NCBI GenBank assembly: GCA_005800965.1
Contig: SYEA01000043.1
Coordinates: 1-16,680 of the forward strand
DNA: 16,680 nt
Reading direction: 5' to 3'
Source: Actinomycetota bacterium
Lineage (GTDB): Bacteria > Actinomycetota > Acidimicrobiia > Acidimicrobiales > Ilumatobacteraceae
How positions within the stretch are numbered: the stretch's first letter is position 1; each line of letters opens with the position of its first letter. Below are positions 1 through 7,768 of this stretch, piece by piece. The notes beneath the pieces are model-generated. The model saw nothing but the letters and a program-made list of their open reading frames with translations. It did no database searches and was not told the origin of the DNA. The position numbers were made by a program, and so were the translations under genes.

Positions 1-749
1 GTTATCTCGCGTACGCCTTCCAGATAACCGGGCTCAGGCAACACGATTCCAATATTGGTGAGTGCTGGCTCGATGAGCATGCAAGCAACATCGCCACAAC
101 TTGCAGCACGTTCCAATGCTGCAAGGTCATTGAAGGGCACGACTCGCGTGGTGAGCTGAGGGTTGATCTGTGGCCCAATCCCACCACCTCGACTGATGGT
201 GCGATCCCCCATGGCAACAACCAGCGTCTCATCGACCGTGCCGTGATAGCACCAGTCGTGCACCAACACTTTGGGTTTGCCAGTGATGGCCCGAGCAAAG
301 CGCAGCAAGAAACGATTGGCGTCGGTGGCGCTTATCGCAAACTGCCATTTGGGCAAACGAAACCGGCGCGTCAACTCGTCGGCCACCCACGCTGCATCCG
401 GTGTTGGCAGCATCGCAGTGCTGCCACGGGCGAGCTGAGCCGTGATGGCGGCATTAATTTCGCGATGCGCATGACCAGTCATTGCCCCGGTATCACCGAG
501 GCACAGATCGACATATTCGTTGCCGTCGATATCGGTGAAGCGCGCCCCACTGGCCGCCTCGAGCACCACCGGAAACGGCCCCGGCCAGCGGCGCATCCAC
601 GGCATCGGCACCCCTGCCAACAATGTGGACGTTGTCGTGGCGTGTGCCCCCGATTTTGGGTGCGTGCGCACGAACCGCTCCGTCTCACTGAGCATCAGTG
701 CATCAAGACGCGAGCGATCGACACCTGTCATGAGTGGCAAGTCTGCCAT
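1..749 (-). CDS. Class III PLP-dependent aminotransferase (GSA-aminomutase-like), 3' end cut by window edge
   Basis: Reading the reverse strand from ATG at 749 gives 249 codons without a stop, running off the left edge. The fold-type I, class III aminotransferase pattern is clear: an N-terminal 'GARFTDIDGNEYVDLCLG' segment (68-85), a PLP-phosphate region 'SATDAN' (140-145) where most relatives have SG(T/S)EA, an aromatic stacking motif 'WCYHG' (166-170), and 'IEPALTNIG' (226-234). The Schiff-base lysine would lie beyond the window. The family moves amino groups between amino acids, including omega- and beta-amino acids, and keto acids or semialdehydes, or shifts them within a semialdehyde; the substrate cannot be read here. 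An alternative ATG lies at 731. Neither start has a good Shine-Dalgarno sequence. It diverges from the carbamoylase gene 15 bases away, so it may act on the amino acid released by that pathway (inference). Confidence 0.85.
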   Translation of the reverse strand, partial: MADLPLMTGVDRSRLDALMLSETERFVRTHPKSGAHATTTSTLLAGVPMPWMRRWPGPFPVVLEAASGARFTDIDGNEYVDLCLGDTGAMTGHAHREINAAITAQLARGSTAMLPTPDAAWVADELTRRFRLPKWQFAISATDANRFLLRFARAITGKPKVLVHDWCYHGTVDETLVVAMGDRTISRGGGIGPQINPQLTTRVVPFNDLAALERAASCGDVACMLIEPALTNIGIVLPEPGYLEGVREI

Positions 750-752
750 TCG

Positions 753-758
753 TAGGAT
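753..758 (+). promoter_or_regulatory. Candidate -10 box (TAGGAT) for a leaderless transcript of the carbamoylase operon
   Basis: TAGGAT fits the actinobacterial -10 pattern TANNNT and ends six bases before the GTG at 765, so transcription would begin at or next to the start codon. No convincing -35 is visible. The same geometry recurs before secG. The AGG inside this box could instead serve as a weak ribosome binding site eight bases from the GTG. Confidence 0.4.
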
Positions 759-764
759 GACAAG

Positions 765-2015
765 GTGCGCACAGCCGACAAACAACTGAGCATCAATGGC
801 CCGCGCCTTATGAAGCGCATCATGGCGCTCGCCGAGGTGGGGGCCATCGCCGGTGGCGGCTGCAACCGCTTGGCGCTCACCGATGCCGATCGCGACGGGC
901 GCGACGTGGTGGTGGCGTGGATGCAAGACCTCGGGCTCGACGTGGTGGTGGATGCCGTGGGCAACATCATCGGTACGTGGGCCGTTGGCGAGGGTCCAGC
1001 AGTGATGACGGGGTCACATATTGACACGGTTCGCACCGGCGGAAAATATGACGGCAATTACGGCGTGCTGGCGGGTCTAGAAGTCATCGAAACATGTCAG
1101 CAGGCTGGCATCGTGCCGCAACGACCATTGGCAGTTGGCATCTTCACCGACGAAGAGGGTGCTCGCTTTGCACCCGACATGCTCGGTTCGCTGGTGTATG
1201 CCGGTGGCATGACCACCGAGCAAGCCCATGATGTAGTTGGCATCGACGGTGCTCGATTTGGCGACGAGTTGGCGCGTATCGGCTATCTCGGATCGGTGCC
1301 ATGTCCGGGCGCCTCACCACACGCCTTCGTTGAACTGCACATTGAACAAGGGCCATTACTCGAGGTCAATGGGGTGCGCATCGGTTCCGTGACTGGCGTG
1401 CAAGGTATCTCGTGGCAGGAAGTGGTAATCGACGGCCAAAGCAACCATGCCGGCACCACGCCAATGCATTTGCGCAAAGACCCGGCCTACGCTGCGGCAG
1501 AACTCACTGTGTTCGTTCGTCAACTGGCCAGCCGCTTCGGCGGTGATCAGGTGTGCACGGTTGGCAAGATCGACCTCCACCCGAATCTCACCAATGTGGT
1601 GGCCAGCCGTGCCACGCTCACCCTCGACGTGCGCAATACCAACGAAGCCATCCTGCAAAAGGCCGAGGCCGAAATCGCCGCCTTCTGTACGGCATTGGCC
1701 ATGCGCGAGCAAGTGACTATCACGCGTCGCGTATTAGTGAGATTTGAACCAGTGATTTTTGATGACCGAGTCATTGACATGGTCGAGTCGGCAGCACGCG
1801 ACCGCGGCGATTCGGTGCAGCGAATGGCCTCGGGTGCTGGGCATGATGCCCAAATGTTGGCCAGGATGTGCCCGAGCGGAATGATCTTTGTTCCGAGCCA
1901 CAAGGGTCTGAGTCACAATGTGAACGAACACACCGATGAAGCCGACCTCATTGCTGGCGCAAATATTCTGCTGGACGTCATGTTGCAGCTGAGCGCAGAG
2001 ACTTTTACCGTATGA
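765..2015 (+). CDS. M20-family Zn-dependent amidohydrolase (N-carbamoyl-L-amino acid hydrolase / allantoate amidohydrolase type)
   Basis: A 416-residue cytosolic dinuclear metal hydrolase, normal length for the HyuC/AmaB/AllC family, which splits N-carbamoyl amino acids or allantoate-like ureides into amine, CO2 and ammonia. Metal-ligand motifs are in order: GSHIDT (H85), GGKYDG (D96), TDEEG (E130/E131), ELHIEQG (H192) and LSHNVNEH (H384). The dimerisation domain lies between about 210 and 325 and includes the NHAGTTPM motif (227-234); GAGHDA (357-362) follows. The GTG start at 765 is preferred because relatives carry the preceding 'SINGPRL' helix; ATG at 810 would remove it. Its stop overlaps the next start by four bases (ATGA), which suggests translational coupling to the D-carbamoylase. 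Motifs do not separate an L-carbamoylase from an allantoate or ureidoglycolate hydrolase. Confidence 0.9.
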   Translation: MRTADKQLSINGPRLMKRIMALAEVGAIAGGGCNRLALTDADRDGRDVVVAWMQDLGLDVVVDAVGNIIGTWAVGEGPAVMTGSHIDTVRTGGKYDGNYGVLAGLEVIETCQQAGIVPQRPLAVGIFTDEEGARFAPDMLGSLVYAGGMTTEQAHDVVGIDGARFGDELARIGYLGSVPCPGASPHAFVELHIEQGPLLEVNGVRIGSVTGVQGISWQEVVIDGQSNHAGTTPMHLRKDPAYAAAELTVFVRQLASRFGGDQVCTVGKIDLHPNLTNVVASRATLTLDVRNTNEAILQKAEAEIAAFCTALAMREQVTITRRVLVRFEPVIFDDRVIDMVESAARDRGDSVQRMASGAGHDAQMLARMCPSGMIFVPSHKGLSHNVNEHTDEADLIAGANILLDVMLQLSAETFTV

Positions 2016-2977
2016 AGGGTCAGTTGCGGGGTGCACCGCGGATCGTCAGGGTGGCCGCGGCTCAAATGGGCCCAATCCAGGTCAGCGACAGTCGCGAATC
2101 ATGTGTGCAGCGACTTTGTGCGTTGCTGCATCGCGCCGCAGATCAGGGCGCAACTCTTGTGGTGTTTCCAGAGCTAGCCCTCACGACCTTTTTCCCCCGA
2201 TGGTTCGTTGAAGACATCTCAATGGTCGATCACTACTACGAACGTTCGATGCCGTCCCCCGCTACGGCACCACTGTTTGCTGCAGCGCGCGACCGCAACA
2301 TTGGATTCAGCCTCGGATACGCCGAGCTCACCGCCGACGGACAACGATTCAACACGCAGGTCTTGGTCGACCAAACAGCCAACGTTGTTGCTAAGTACCG
2401 CAAAGTGCACATCCCTGGGCATGCCTCGCACGAGCCAGGTCGCGCATTTCAGCACGCCGAGCGCTACTACTTTTCGCCGAGCGATGAAGGCTTTGGTGTT
2501 TGGTCGGCGTTTGGCGGCCGTGTAGGGATGATGATTTGCAACGATCGCCGTTGGCCCGAGACGTATCGCGAGTTGGGTTTGCAGGGCGTGGAACTCATCG
2601 TGTGTGGCTACAACACTCCCCTGAACTACATCCCCGACCCCAGCCAGGATCGTCTCGCTGGTTTCCACCATGCACTCGTGATGCAGGCAGGTGCTTACCA
2701 AAACGGCACCTTTGTGGTGGGTGTAGCCAAGGGTGGCTGCGAGGAGGGGGTCGACTCGCTGGCTGAATCGCTGATTATCGCCCCGTCGGGTGAGGTGCTG
2801 GCCAAAACGGTGGGCAACGGCGACGAAGTAGTCGTTGCCGATTGCGACCTGGAATGGTGCAAGAACTACCAAAATACGTTGTTTGACCTCGATTACTACC
2901 GCCGTCCGGAGGCCTACCGGCGCCACATAGCCCAGCGGGGCCCTAGCACCAAGGCCGATGGCTCACCGTTGCGTTAA
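2012..2977 (+). CDS. N-carbamoyl-D-amino acid hydrolase-like carbon-nitrogen hydrolase (nitrilase superfamily)
   Basis: A 321-residue nitrilase-fold amidase. The catalytic triad is visible as E54 in 'FPELALTTFFPRW', K131 in 'KYRKVHIPGH' and C176 in 'MICNDRRWPETYR'. These blocks, plus 'RFNTQVLVD' (112-120) and 'CGYNTP' (198-203), match from memory the Agrobacterium D-carbamoylase, which hydrolyses N-carbamoyl-D-amino acids to D-amino acids, CO2 and ammonia. Beta-ureidopropionases share the fold, so substrate choice is inferred from these local blocks. The ATG overlaps the upstream stop as ATGA. The N-terminus is about seven residues longer than the Agrobacterium enzyme. The protein is probably cytosolic and homo-oligomeric, with no signal peptide. 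A 108-base gap follows, the only sizeable break in the rightward gene set. Confidence 0.88.
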   Translation: MKGQLRGAPRIVRVAAAQMGPIQVSDSRESCVQRLCALLHRAADQGATLVVFPELALTTFFPRWFVEDISMVDHYYERSMPSPATAPLFAAARDRNIGFSLGYAELTADGQRFNTQVLVDQTANVVAKYRKVHIPGHASHEPGRAFQHAERYYFSPSDEGFGVWSAFGGRVGMMICNDRRWPETYRELGLQGVELIVCGYNTPLNYIPDPSQDRLAGFHHALVMQAGAYQNGTFVVGVAKGGCEEGVDSLAESLIIAPSGEVLAKTVGNGDEVVVADCDLEWCKNYQNTLFDLDYYRRPEAYRRHIAQRGPSTKADGSPLR

Positions 2978-2980
2978 GCC

Positions 2981-2994
2981 ACGCCCAAAGGCGT
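2981..2994. terminator. Small hairpin just after the D-carbamoylase stop (weak)
   Basis: ACGCC, a CAAA loop, then GGCGT form a five-base-pair stem four bases after the TAA. No T-run follows, so this is not a standard intrinsic terminator. It could attenuate transcription or stabilise the 3' end before the downstream molybdenum-hydroxylase genes, or be chance. Nothing else was recognised in the gap 2978-3085. Confidence 0.2.
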
Positions 2995-3085
2995 ACTCCA
3001 TGCTCTCTGGCTGCCAGCTCGTGAAATAGCCCTCTTTTCGGCTGTATCCATGGCAGATACGCCCACAGCTTGACAAACTGTAAAG

Positions 3086-5674
3086 GTGACTGATCTCATC
3101 GTCAACGGCACCCCTGTCGTGGTGCGTGGCTCCCACCCCCACCTCCTGGCGGCGTTGCGTGAAGAACTCGACATCACATCGCCCAAAGACGGCTGTTCAC
3201 CCTCTGGTCAATGCGGGTGTTGCACCGTATTGGTTGACGGCAAAGCAGTGGTGTCGTGTCAGACCAGCATGGAAAAAGCCGCGGGCAAAACCATCACCAC
3301 TCTCGAAGGCGTCGACGAAACCGAACGGCGCATGTTTGCCCAAGCATTTGCCGCTTGCGGCGGGTTGCAGTGTGGTTTTTGTATTCCTGGCATCGTGGTG
3401 CGAGCCAAAGCCCAGATCGATAAGAAAGGCGCTGCACTGAAACGTGGCGACATGGCTCGTCACTTGGGTGCTCACCTGTGCCGTTGCACGGGATACGCGA
3501 AAATTCTTGAAGCCATCGAGTATGTGGCGCTGGGCAACATTCCGGAGATGCCACCTGTAGCTGGCGTTGGTACACGCTCACCCAAATATGAAGCCGACGC
3601 GCTGGCCTTAGGCGACCGTGGCTACATCGACGATATTCGTCTACCTGGCATGTTGCATGCCTCGCTGCACTTTACGAGCCACACCCGGGCAACCGTGAAG
3701 CATATTCACACTGATGCTGCTCGCGCCGCGGCTGGTGTGCGTGCGGTGTATACCGCTGCAGACATTCCAGGTGAACTCATGGTTGGCATCATCTACAAGG
3801 ACTGGCCAGTGATGATTCCGGTCGGGGGCATCACGTCGTATGCCGGTGATGTATTAGCCATAGTGGTCGCCGACTCTCGCCAGGCATCTCGTGCAGCAGC
3901 CGCGCTCATCACGGTGGATTACGAGGTGCACACCCCTATTACCGATGTCGATGTTGCGCTGCACACCGATCAAGTTGCCGTGTGGCAGACCAAAAACAAT
4001 GTGCTGAGCACCAGCACATATTCGCGCGGCGACGTTGACGCAGCGTTGACCACCAGTGCCTTCGTACTTGCCGAGACATTTCAGACACAACGCATCGAAC
4101 ACGCATTTTTGGAGCCCGAGGCAACCGTTGCCGTGCCATCAAAGGTCTCCAACGAACGCCATCTTCAGGTGTATTCAGGTGGGCAGGGCATCTGGGATGA
4201 CCGCAACGACATCGCCCGCGTGCTCGGCGTTCCCAACGAAGCCGTCACCGTCACGCTGGTGTCCAACGGTGGCGCTTTCGGCGGAAAAGAGGACATGTCG
4301 AATCAAGCGCATGCAGCGCTGGCGGCGTGGCTGCTCGATGCGCCCGTGAAGTGCGTGTTGTCGCGCGAAGAAAGTCTGCTGATGCACGCCAAACGTCACC
4401 CGATTCGCATGCAGTATTCGCTCGGGTGTGACGACGCTGGTGTGTTGACCGGCTTGCGTGTGCGCGCCGTGGGCGATTCTGGGGCCTACGCAAGTGTTGG
4501 CATGAAGGTGCTCGAGCGCATGGCCGGCCATGCCAGCGGCCCGTATCACGTGCCAACGATCGATGTTGAGGCCATCGCCGTGCGCACCAACAACCCAGTC
4601 GGTGGTGCATTTCGTGGTTTCGGTGCGAACCAGGCCCAATTTGCCATGGAAGGCATGCTCGACCGACTAGCCGAGCAGGTGGGCATCAGTGGTTGGGAGA
4701 TTCGACGTCGCAATGTGATTCGCCCGGGCATGGTCTGGGGCCCCGGACAAATCATGGACGATGGCTGCGATGGCGCTCTGGCCTGCTTGGATGCCATCAA
4801 GCCGCATTACGACGCTGCGCGTGCCGCGGGCAAGCCAATCGGGTTGGGCCTGGGTCTAAAGAACAGTGGTCTCGGCAACGGCTTCAAAGAAATCACCAAA
4901 GCCGTCGTGCGCATCGAGAACGACGGCAGCATCGAAGTGCGTCACGGATGGACAGAGATGGGCCAAGGTATTCACACCATTGCCATGCAAGTGGTTATCG
5001 AAGAACTCGGCGATCACCTCGAGATTGATCCCCAGAAAATGCACGTCGTGGTCGACACGACCCGCGAACTTGGTCTCGGGCAAACCACCGGTTCACGCGG
5101 CACGTTGATGGGTGCGGGTGCTGTGCAGGCGGCGTGTGCAACGGCACTCGCCAACGGCTTGACCCGCGGTGTCGACCATGTCGGTGAGTACCGCGTGGAT
5201 TGGACCACCAAACTCGGCGACCCGACCGTGGTCAACCCCATCATTCATTCCACTTTCGGCTATGCATCACAACTCGTGATCATGGATCGCGATACCGGCA
5301 AAGTCGAACGGGTCGTGGCTGCCCACGACGTGGGTCGAGCCATGAACCCCACGTTGTGCGAAGGCCAGATCGAAGGCAGTATCCACATGGGTCTTGGCTA
5401 TGCACTCACCGAAGATTTCCCGAGTGACCCCGTCACCGGGTTCCCCACCAACATGACGCTGCGAAGTCTCGGTATTTTGCGCGCCAAAGATGTGCCGCCG
5501 ATGGATGTGATCTTGGTCGAACGACCCCAACCCAACTCGCCCTACGGCATCAAAGGTGTCGGCGAAATCGGTCTGGTGCCAACAGCCGGCGCCGTTGCGG
5601 CAGCACTCCACGATCTCGATGGCGTGTGGCGCAACTCGTTGCCAATGCGCCGCGGTGGAGATGACGATGACTAA
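3086..5674 (+). CDS. Fused [2Fe-2S]/molybdopterin hydroxylase of the xanthine dehydrogenase family (XdhD-like architecture)
   Basis: An 862-residue fusion. Residues 1-150 form a two-cluster ferredoxin module: C37, C43, C46 and C58, then C96, C99, C132 and C134. The first pair is spaced C-x5-C ('CSPSGQC') rather than the usual C-x4-C. Residues from about 165 form the molybdopterin subunit: hammerhead domain, GGAFGGKED (395-403), GGAFRGFG (506-513, with R510 equivalent to the substrate-side Arg of xanthine dehydrogenase) and KGVGEIG with putative catalytic E827. Such enzymes hydroxylate a ring carbon using water and pass electrons to a FAD subunit. No FAD domain is fused here; the nearest is the CoxM-like protein at 7765-8646. 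The E. coli XdhD has the same fused layout beside SsnA. GTG 3086 is directly abutted by AAAGG, too close to act as a Shine-Dalgarno. The AFRGFG loop excludes CO dehydrogenase; the substrate is unknown. Confidence 0.9.
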   Translation: MTDLIVNGTPVVVRGSHPHLLAALREELDITSPKDGCSPSGQCGCCTVLVDGKAVVSCQTSMEKAAGKTITTLEGVDETERRMFAQAFAACGGLQCGFCIPGIVVRAKAQIDKKGAALKRGDMARHLGAHLCRCTGYAKILEAIEYVALGNIPEMPPVAGVGTRSPKYEADALALGDRGYIDDIRLPGMLHASLHFTSHTRATVKHIHTDAARAAAGVRAVYTAADIPGELMVGIIYKDWPVMIPVGGITSYAGDVLAIVVADSRQASRAAAALITVDYEVHTPITDVDVALHTDQVAVWQTKNNVLSTSTYSRGDVDAALTTSAFVLAETFQTQRIEHAFLEPEATVAVPSKVSNERHLQVYSGGQGIWDDRNDIARVLGVPNEAVTVTLVSNGGAFGGKEDMSNQAHAALAAWLLDAPVKCVLSREESLLMHAKRHPIRMQYSLGCDDAGVLTGLRVRAVGDSGAYASVGMKVLERMAGHASGPYHVPTIDVEAIAVRTNNPVGGAFRGFGANQAQFAMEGMLDRLAEQVGISGWEIRRRNVIRPGMVWGPGQIMDDGCDGALACLDAIKPHYDAARAAGKPIGLGLGLKNSGLGNGFKEITKAVVRIENDGSIEVRHGWTEMGQGIHTIAMQVVIEELGDHLEIDPQKMHVVVDTTRELGLGQTTGSRGTLMGAGAVQAACATALANGLTRGVDHVGEYRVDWTTKLGDPTVVNPIIHSTFGYASQLVIMDRDTGKVERVVAAHDVGRAMNPTLCEGQIEGSIHMGLGYALTEDFPSDPVTGFPTNMTLRSLGILRAKDVPPMDVILVERPQPNSPYGIKGVGEIGLVPTAGAVAAALHDLDGVWRNSLPMRRGGDDDD
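5657..5660 (+). promoter_or_regulatory. Ribosome binding site (GGAG) that selects the SsnA-like start
   Basis: GGAG lies six bases before ATG 5667 but directly touches ATG 5661, so 5667 is the better initiator. It sits inside the last codons of the fused hydroxylase, giving coupled translation. Confidence 0.6.
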
Positions 5675-6761
5675 CACTTCAGGCTCGATGACGAGCACTA
5701 CCCCAGGTTTGGTCAACGCTCATCACCATCTGTACTCGGCTCTTGCCCGTGGCATGCCGGCACCTCGTGCGACTGCCACGTCGTTTGCCCACATGCTCGA
5801 ATTGGTGTGGTGGCGTCTCGACGCTGCCCACGACGTAGACAGCATCTATTGGTCGGCCAAACTTGGCGCTCTTGAAGCTGCACTTGCGGGCACCACCTGC
5901 ATCATCGATCACCACGAGTCACCCAACGCCATCGAAGGTTCGCTCGAAGCAATCACCCGCGCCTGTGAAGAAGTCGGCGTGCGAGTGCGAGCGTGTTATG
6001 GCGTTACCGACCGCTGGGGCGACAACGGTGTGCTCCACCAAAAGGTGTCACCACTTTCCACCATGACCAAGGCTGCCCAGCGCGGCTTGGAAGAATGCGA
6101 GCGCCACATCAAGGCTGGCGGCGATGGGATGGTTGGCGTGCACGCGGCCTTCAGTTGTTCGAATGAAACGCTTGAAGCTGCCAGCGAACTTGCGCAGCGT
6201 CTTGGGGTTGGCGTGCATATTCATGTGGCCGAGGCCAACGATGATCTGCAGGCTGGTGCGCGACTCGCCCACCTAGCAAAAGACAACTGGTTGCTCGTGC
6301 ACGGCGTGCATCTTGATCGCGAGTTGGCCGGTTGGCTTGCCCACAACCCGCGTTCCAACATGAATAACGGCGTCGGCTACGCCAAGCCCACCACCCGCCC
6401 CAACCCGGTGGTGCTGGGCTCCGACGGCATTGGCGCCGACATGGCCGAAGAATCCCGGCTCGCTTATGTGCGCTTACGCGAGTTTGACACCTCACAAACA
6501 CCCGACACCGTGGCTGGGTGGATGCACAACGCGCGTCGCTTGTTTCCCGCATCTGAAACCGACGAAGTCACATGGCGCTACCCCGCGGCCGAAAATGCCT
6601 GGCACGCTGCTTTCACCACGGCGATGCGAGTCGAATCAGTAAAAGTCAACAACCAATTGGTGGTGCAAGCTGGCACCACCACGCGAGTTGATGAAGCCGA
6701 AGTACGTCACAAGGCTCGGGCAGCAGCTCAGCGCCTTCACCAACGAATGGAGAGCCTCTAG
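5667..6761 (+). CDS. SsnA-like amidohydrolase / aminohydrolase, shortened
   Basis: A 364-residue TIM-barrel metal-dependent deaminase-type hydrolase. Visible motifs are the metal HxH in 'NAHHHLYSALARG' (H19, H21), 'VWWRLD' (47-52), 'IIDHHESP' (79-86), 'HIHVAE' (H186, E189), 'VHGVHLD' (H212), 'HNPRSNMNNGVGY' (226-238) and 'LGSDGIGADM' (D253). These blocks match from memory E. coli SsnA (about 442 residues), a purine-cluster aminohydrolase related to guanine and 8-oxoguanine deaminases. Here only about 16 residues precede the first metal motif instead of about 60, and the region after D253 is shortened, so the usual beta-sandwich side domain looks largely absent. The gene overlaps the fused hydroxylase by eight bases and lies two bases before the flavin-type oxidoreductase gene. 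It probably deaminates a heterocycle (inference); loss of activity cannot be excluded. Confidence 0.82.
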   Translation: MTNTSGSMTSTTPGLVNAHHHLYSALARGMPAPRATATSFAHMLELVWWRLDAAHDVDSIYWSAKLGALEAALAGTTCIIDHHESPNAIEGSLEAITRACEEVGVRVRACYGVTDRWGDNGVLHQKVSPLSTMTKAAQRGLEECERHIKAGGDGMVGVHAAFSCSNETLEAASELAQRLGVGVHIHVAEANDDLQAGARLAHLAKDNWLLVHGVHLDRELAGWLAHNPRSNMNNGVGYAKPTTRPNPVVLGSDGIGADMAEESRLAYVRLREFDTSQTPDTVAGWMHNARRLFPASETDEVTWRYPAAENAWHAAFTTAMRVESVKVNNQLVVQAGTTTRVDEAEVRHKARAAAQRLHQRMESL

Positions 6762-6763
6762 CC

Positions 6764-7768
6764 ATGTCACGAGTCGCGCTGTATTTGCAAGATGCCCACC
6801 GCATTCGCCAAGGAATGGAATTTGCGCAGTATGCCGAGGCGCAGGGCTTTGAAGCCGTCTGGCAAGCCGAGAGCCGCTTGGTGCGCGAAGCCACCGTGCC
6901 GATGGCAGCCTTTGCCTCAGTCACCACCACGCTCAAAGTGGGTTCAGGAGTCGTGGACTGCTGGAGCCGCAACCCAGCGCGTCTGGCTGCAACCTTCAGC
7001 ACCCTTGATGACCTCGCACCTGGTCGGGTCATCCTCGGCATCGGTGCTTGGTGGGATCCGCTGGCGCAAAAAGTGGGCATCACTCGCGCCAAGCCGCTGC
7101 GGGCCATGCGCGAGATCGTCACAGCGGTGCGCGCACTACTGAACAACGAAACCGTCACGATGCACGGTGAATTCGTGCAACTTGACGGTGTCGAGCTCGA
7201 CTATGTGTACCAAGAACGTCGGGCGAAAGACGTGCCGATCTACATCGGTGCCACAGGCATGCAAATGATGGAGCTCACCGGCGAGATTGCCGACGGAGTC
7301 GTGCTCAACTATCTGGTCTCGCCTGAGTACAACGCCCAAGCAATCGAGGCGCTCAGTCGCGGCGCCGACAAGGCCGGGCGCAGCATTGACGACATCGATC
7401 GCCCGCAGTTGGTGGTGTGCAGCGTGCACGAGGATCGTGCAATTGCGTTAAACATGGCCCGCGAGATGGTCACGCAATACCTCGGCCAGCAACCGCACAT
7501 CATGAAGGCCTCGGGTGTGCCGCAGTCAATCCTCGACAAAGTTGGCAGTGTGCTGACCTGGCCCGCAACCCACGAGCAAGTGGTAGCAGCATCACGACAC
7601 GTGCCCGACGAGATCGTGCAAATGCTTACTGCTAGCGGCACACCGGCTGATGCTCGCGAACAGGTGACCCACTACATGCGCAATGGTGCCACGTGCCCCA
7701 TCTTGTATCCACTCGGTGACGTCAAAGCCATGATCGATGCATTCGCCGGATGGAGCCCGACACTGTGA
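6764..7768 (+). CDS. Luciferase-like (LLM) flavin/F420-dependent oxidoreductase
   Basis: A 334-residue single-domain TIM-barrel protein of the bacterial luciferase-like superfamily, close to the methylene-H4MPT-reductase-like F420 group. It shows the N-terminal repeat region 'AQYAEAQGFEAVWQAES' (21-37), the segment 'TTTLKVGSGVV' (55-64), 'RVILGIGAWWDPLAQKVG' (88-105) and 'VPIYIGATGMQMMELTGE' in mid-protein. Members use FMN or F420 for hydride transfer or monooxygenation; RutA, which opens the uracil ring, is a distant relative. Cofactor and reaction cannot be fixed from sequence. GGAGAG at 6749-6754 is a good ribosome binding site nine bases before ATG. The gene starts two bases after the SsnA-like stop, and the next gene's preferred GTG overlaps its stop by four bases. 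Confidence 0.85.
   Translation: MSRVALYLQDAHRIRQGMEFAQYAEAQGFEAVWQAESRLVREATVPMAAFASVTTTLKVGSGVVDCWSRNPARLAATFSTLDDLAPGRVILGIGAWWDPLAQKVGITRAKPLRAMREIVTAVRALLNNETVTMHGEFVQLDGVELDYVYQERRAKDVPIYIGATGMQMMELTGEIADGVVLNYLVSPEYNAQAIEALSRGADKAGRSIDDIDRPQLVVCSVHEDRAIALNMAREMVTQYLGQQPHIMKASGVPQSILDKVGSVLTWPATHEQVVAASRHVPDEIVQMLTASGTPADAREQVTHYMRNGATCPILYPLGDVKAMIDAFAGWSPTL
7752..7755 (+). promoter_or_regulatory. Ribosome binding site (GGAG) favouring GTG 7765 for the FAD subunit
   Basis: GGAG in the 3' end of the LLM gene is nine bases before GTG 7765, which overlaps the LLM stop as GTGA. The alternative in-frame ATG at 7750 has no ribosome binding site upstream. Confidence 0.5.

Noticed and set aside
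243..755. Forward open frame of 170 codons at the left edge
   Set aside because: It lies opposite the clearly recognisable aminotransferase; its translation is Arg/His/Pro-rich and matches no family.
2219..2926. Long reverse-strand open frame (235 codons) opposite the D-carbamoylase
   Set aside because: No recognisable domain or ribosome binding site; the sense strand encodes a complete catalytic triad. It is a shadow of codon bias.
3070..3075. Perfect TTGACA (-35-like) just before the fused hydroxylase
   Set aside because: A matching -10 would fall inside the gene after GTG 3086, so it cannot drive the full-length protein; no TANNNT box fits.
4175..4639. Reverse open frame of 154 codons inside the fused hydroxylase
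   Set aside because: It is antisense to conserved molybdopterin motifs, with low-complexity composition and no start signals.
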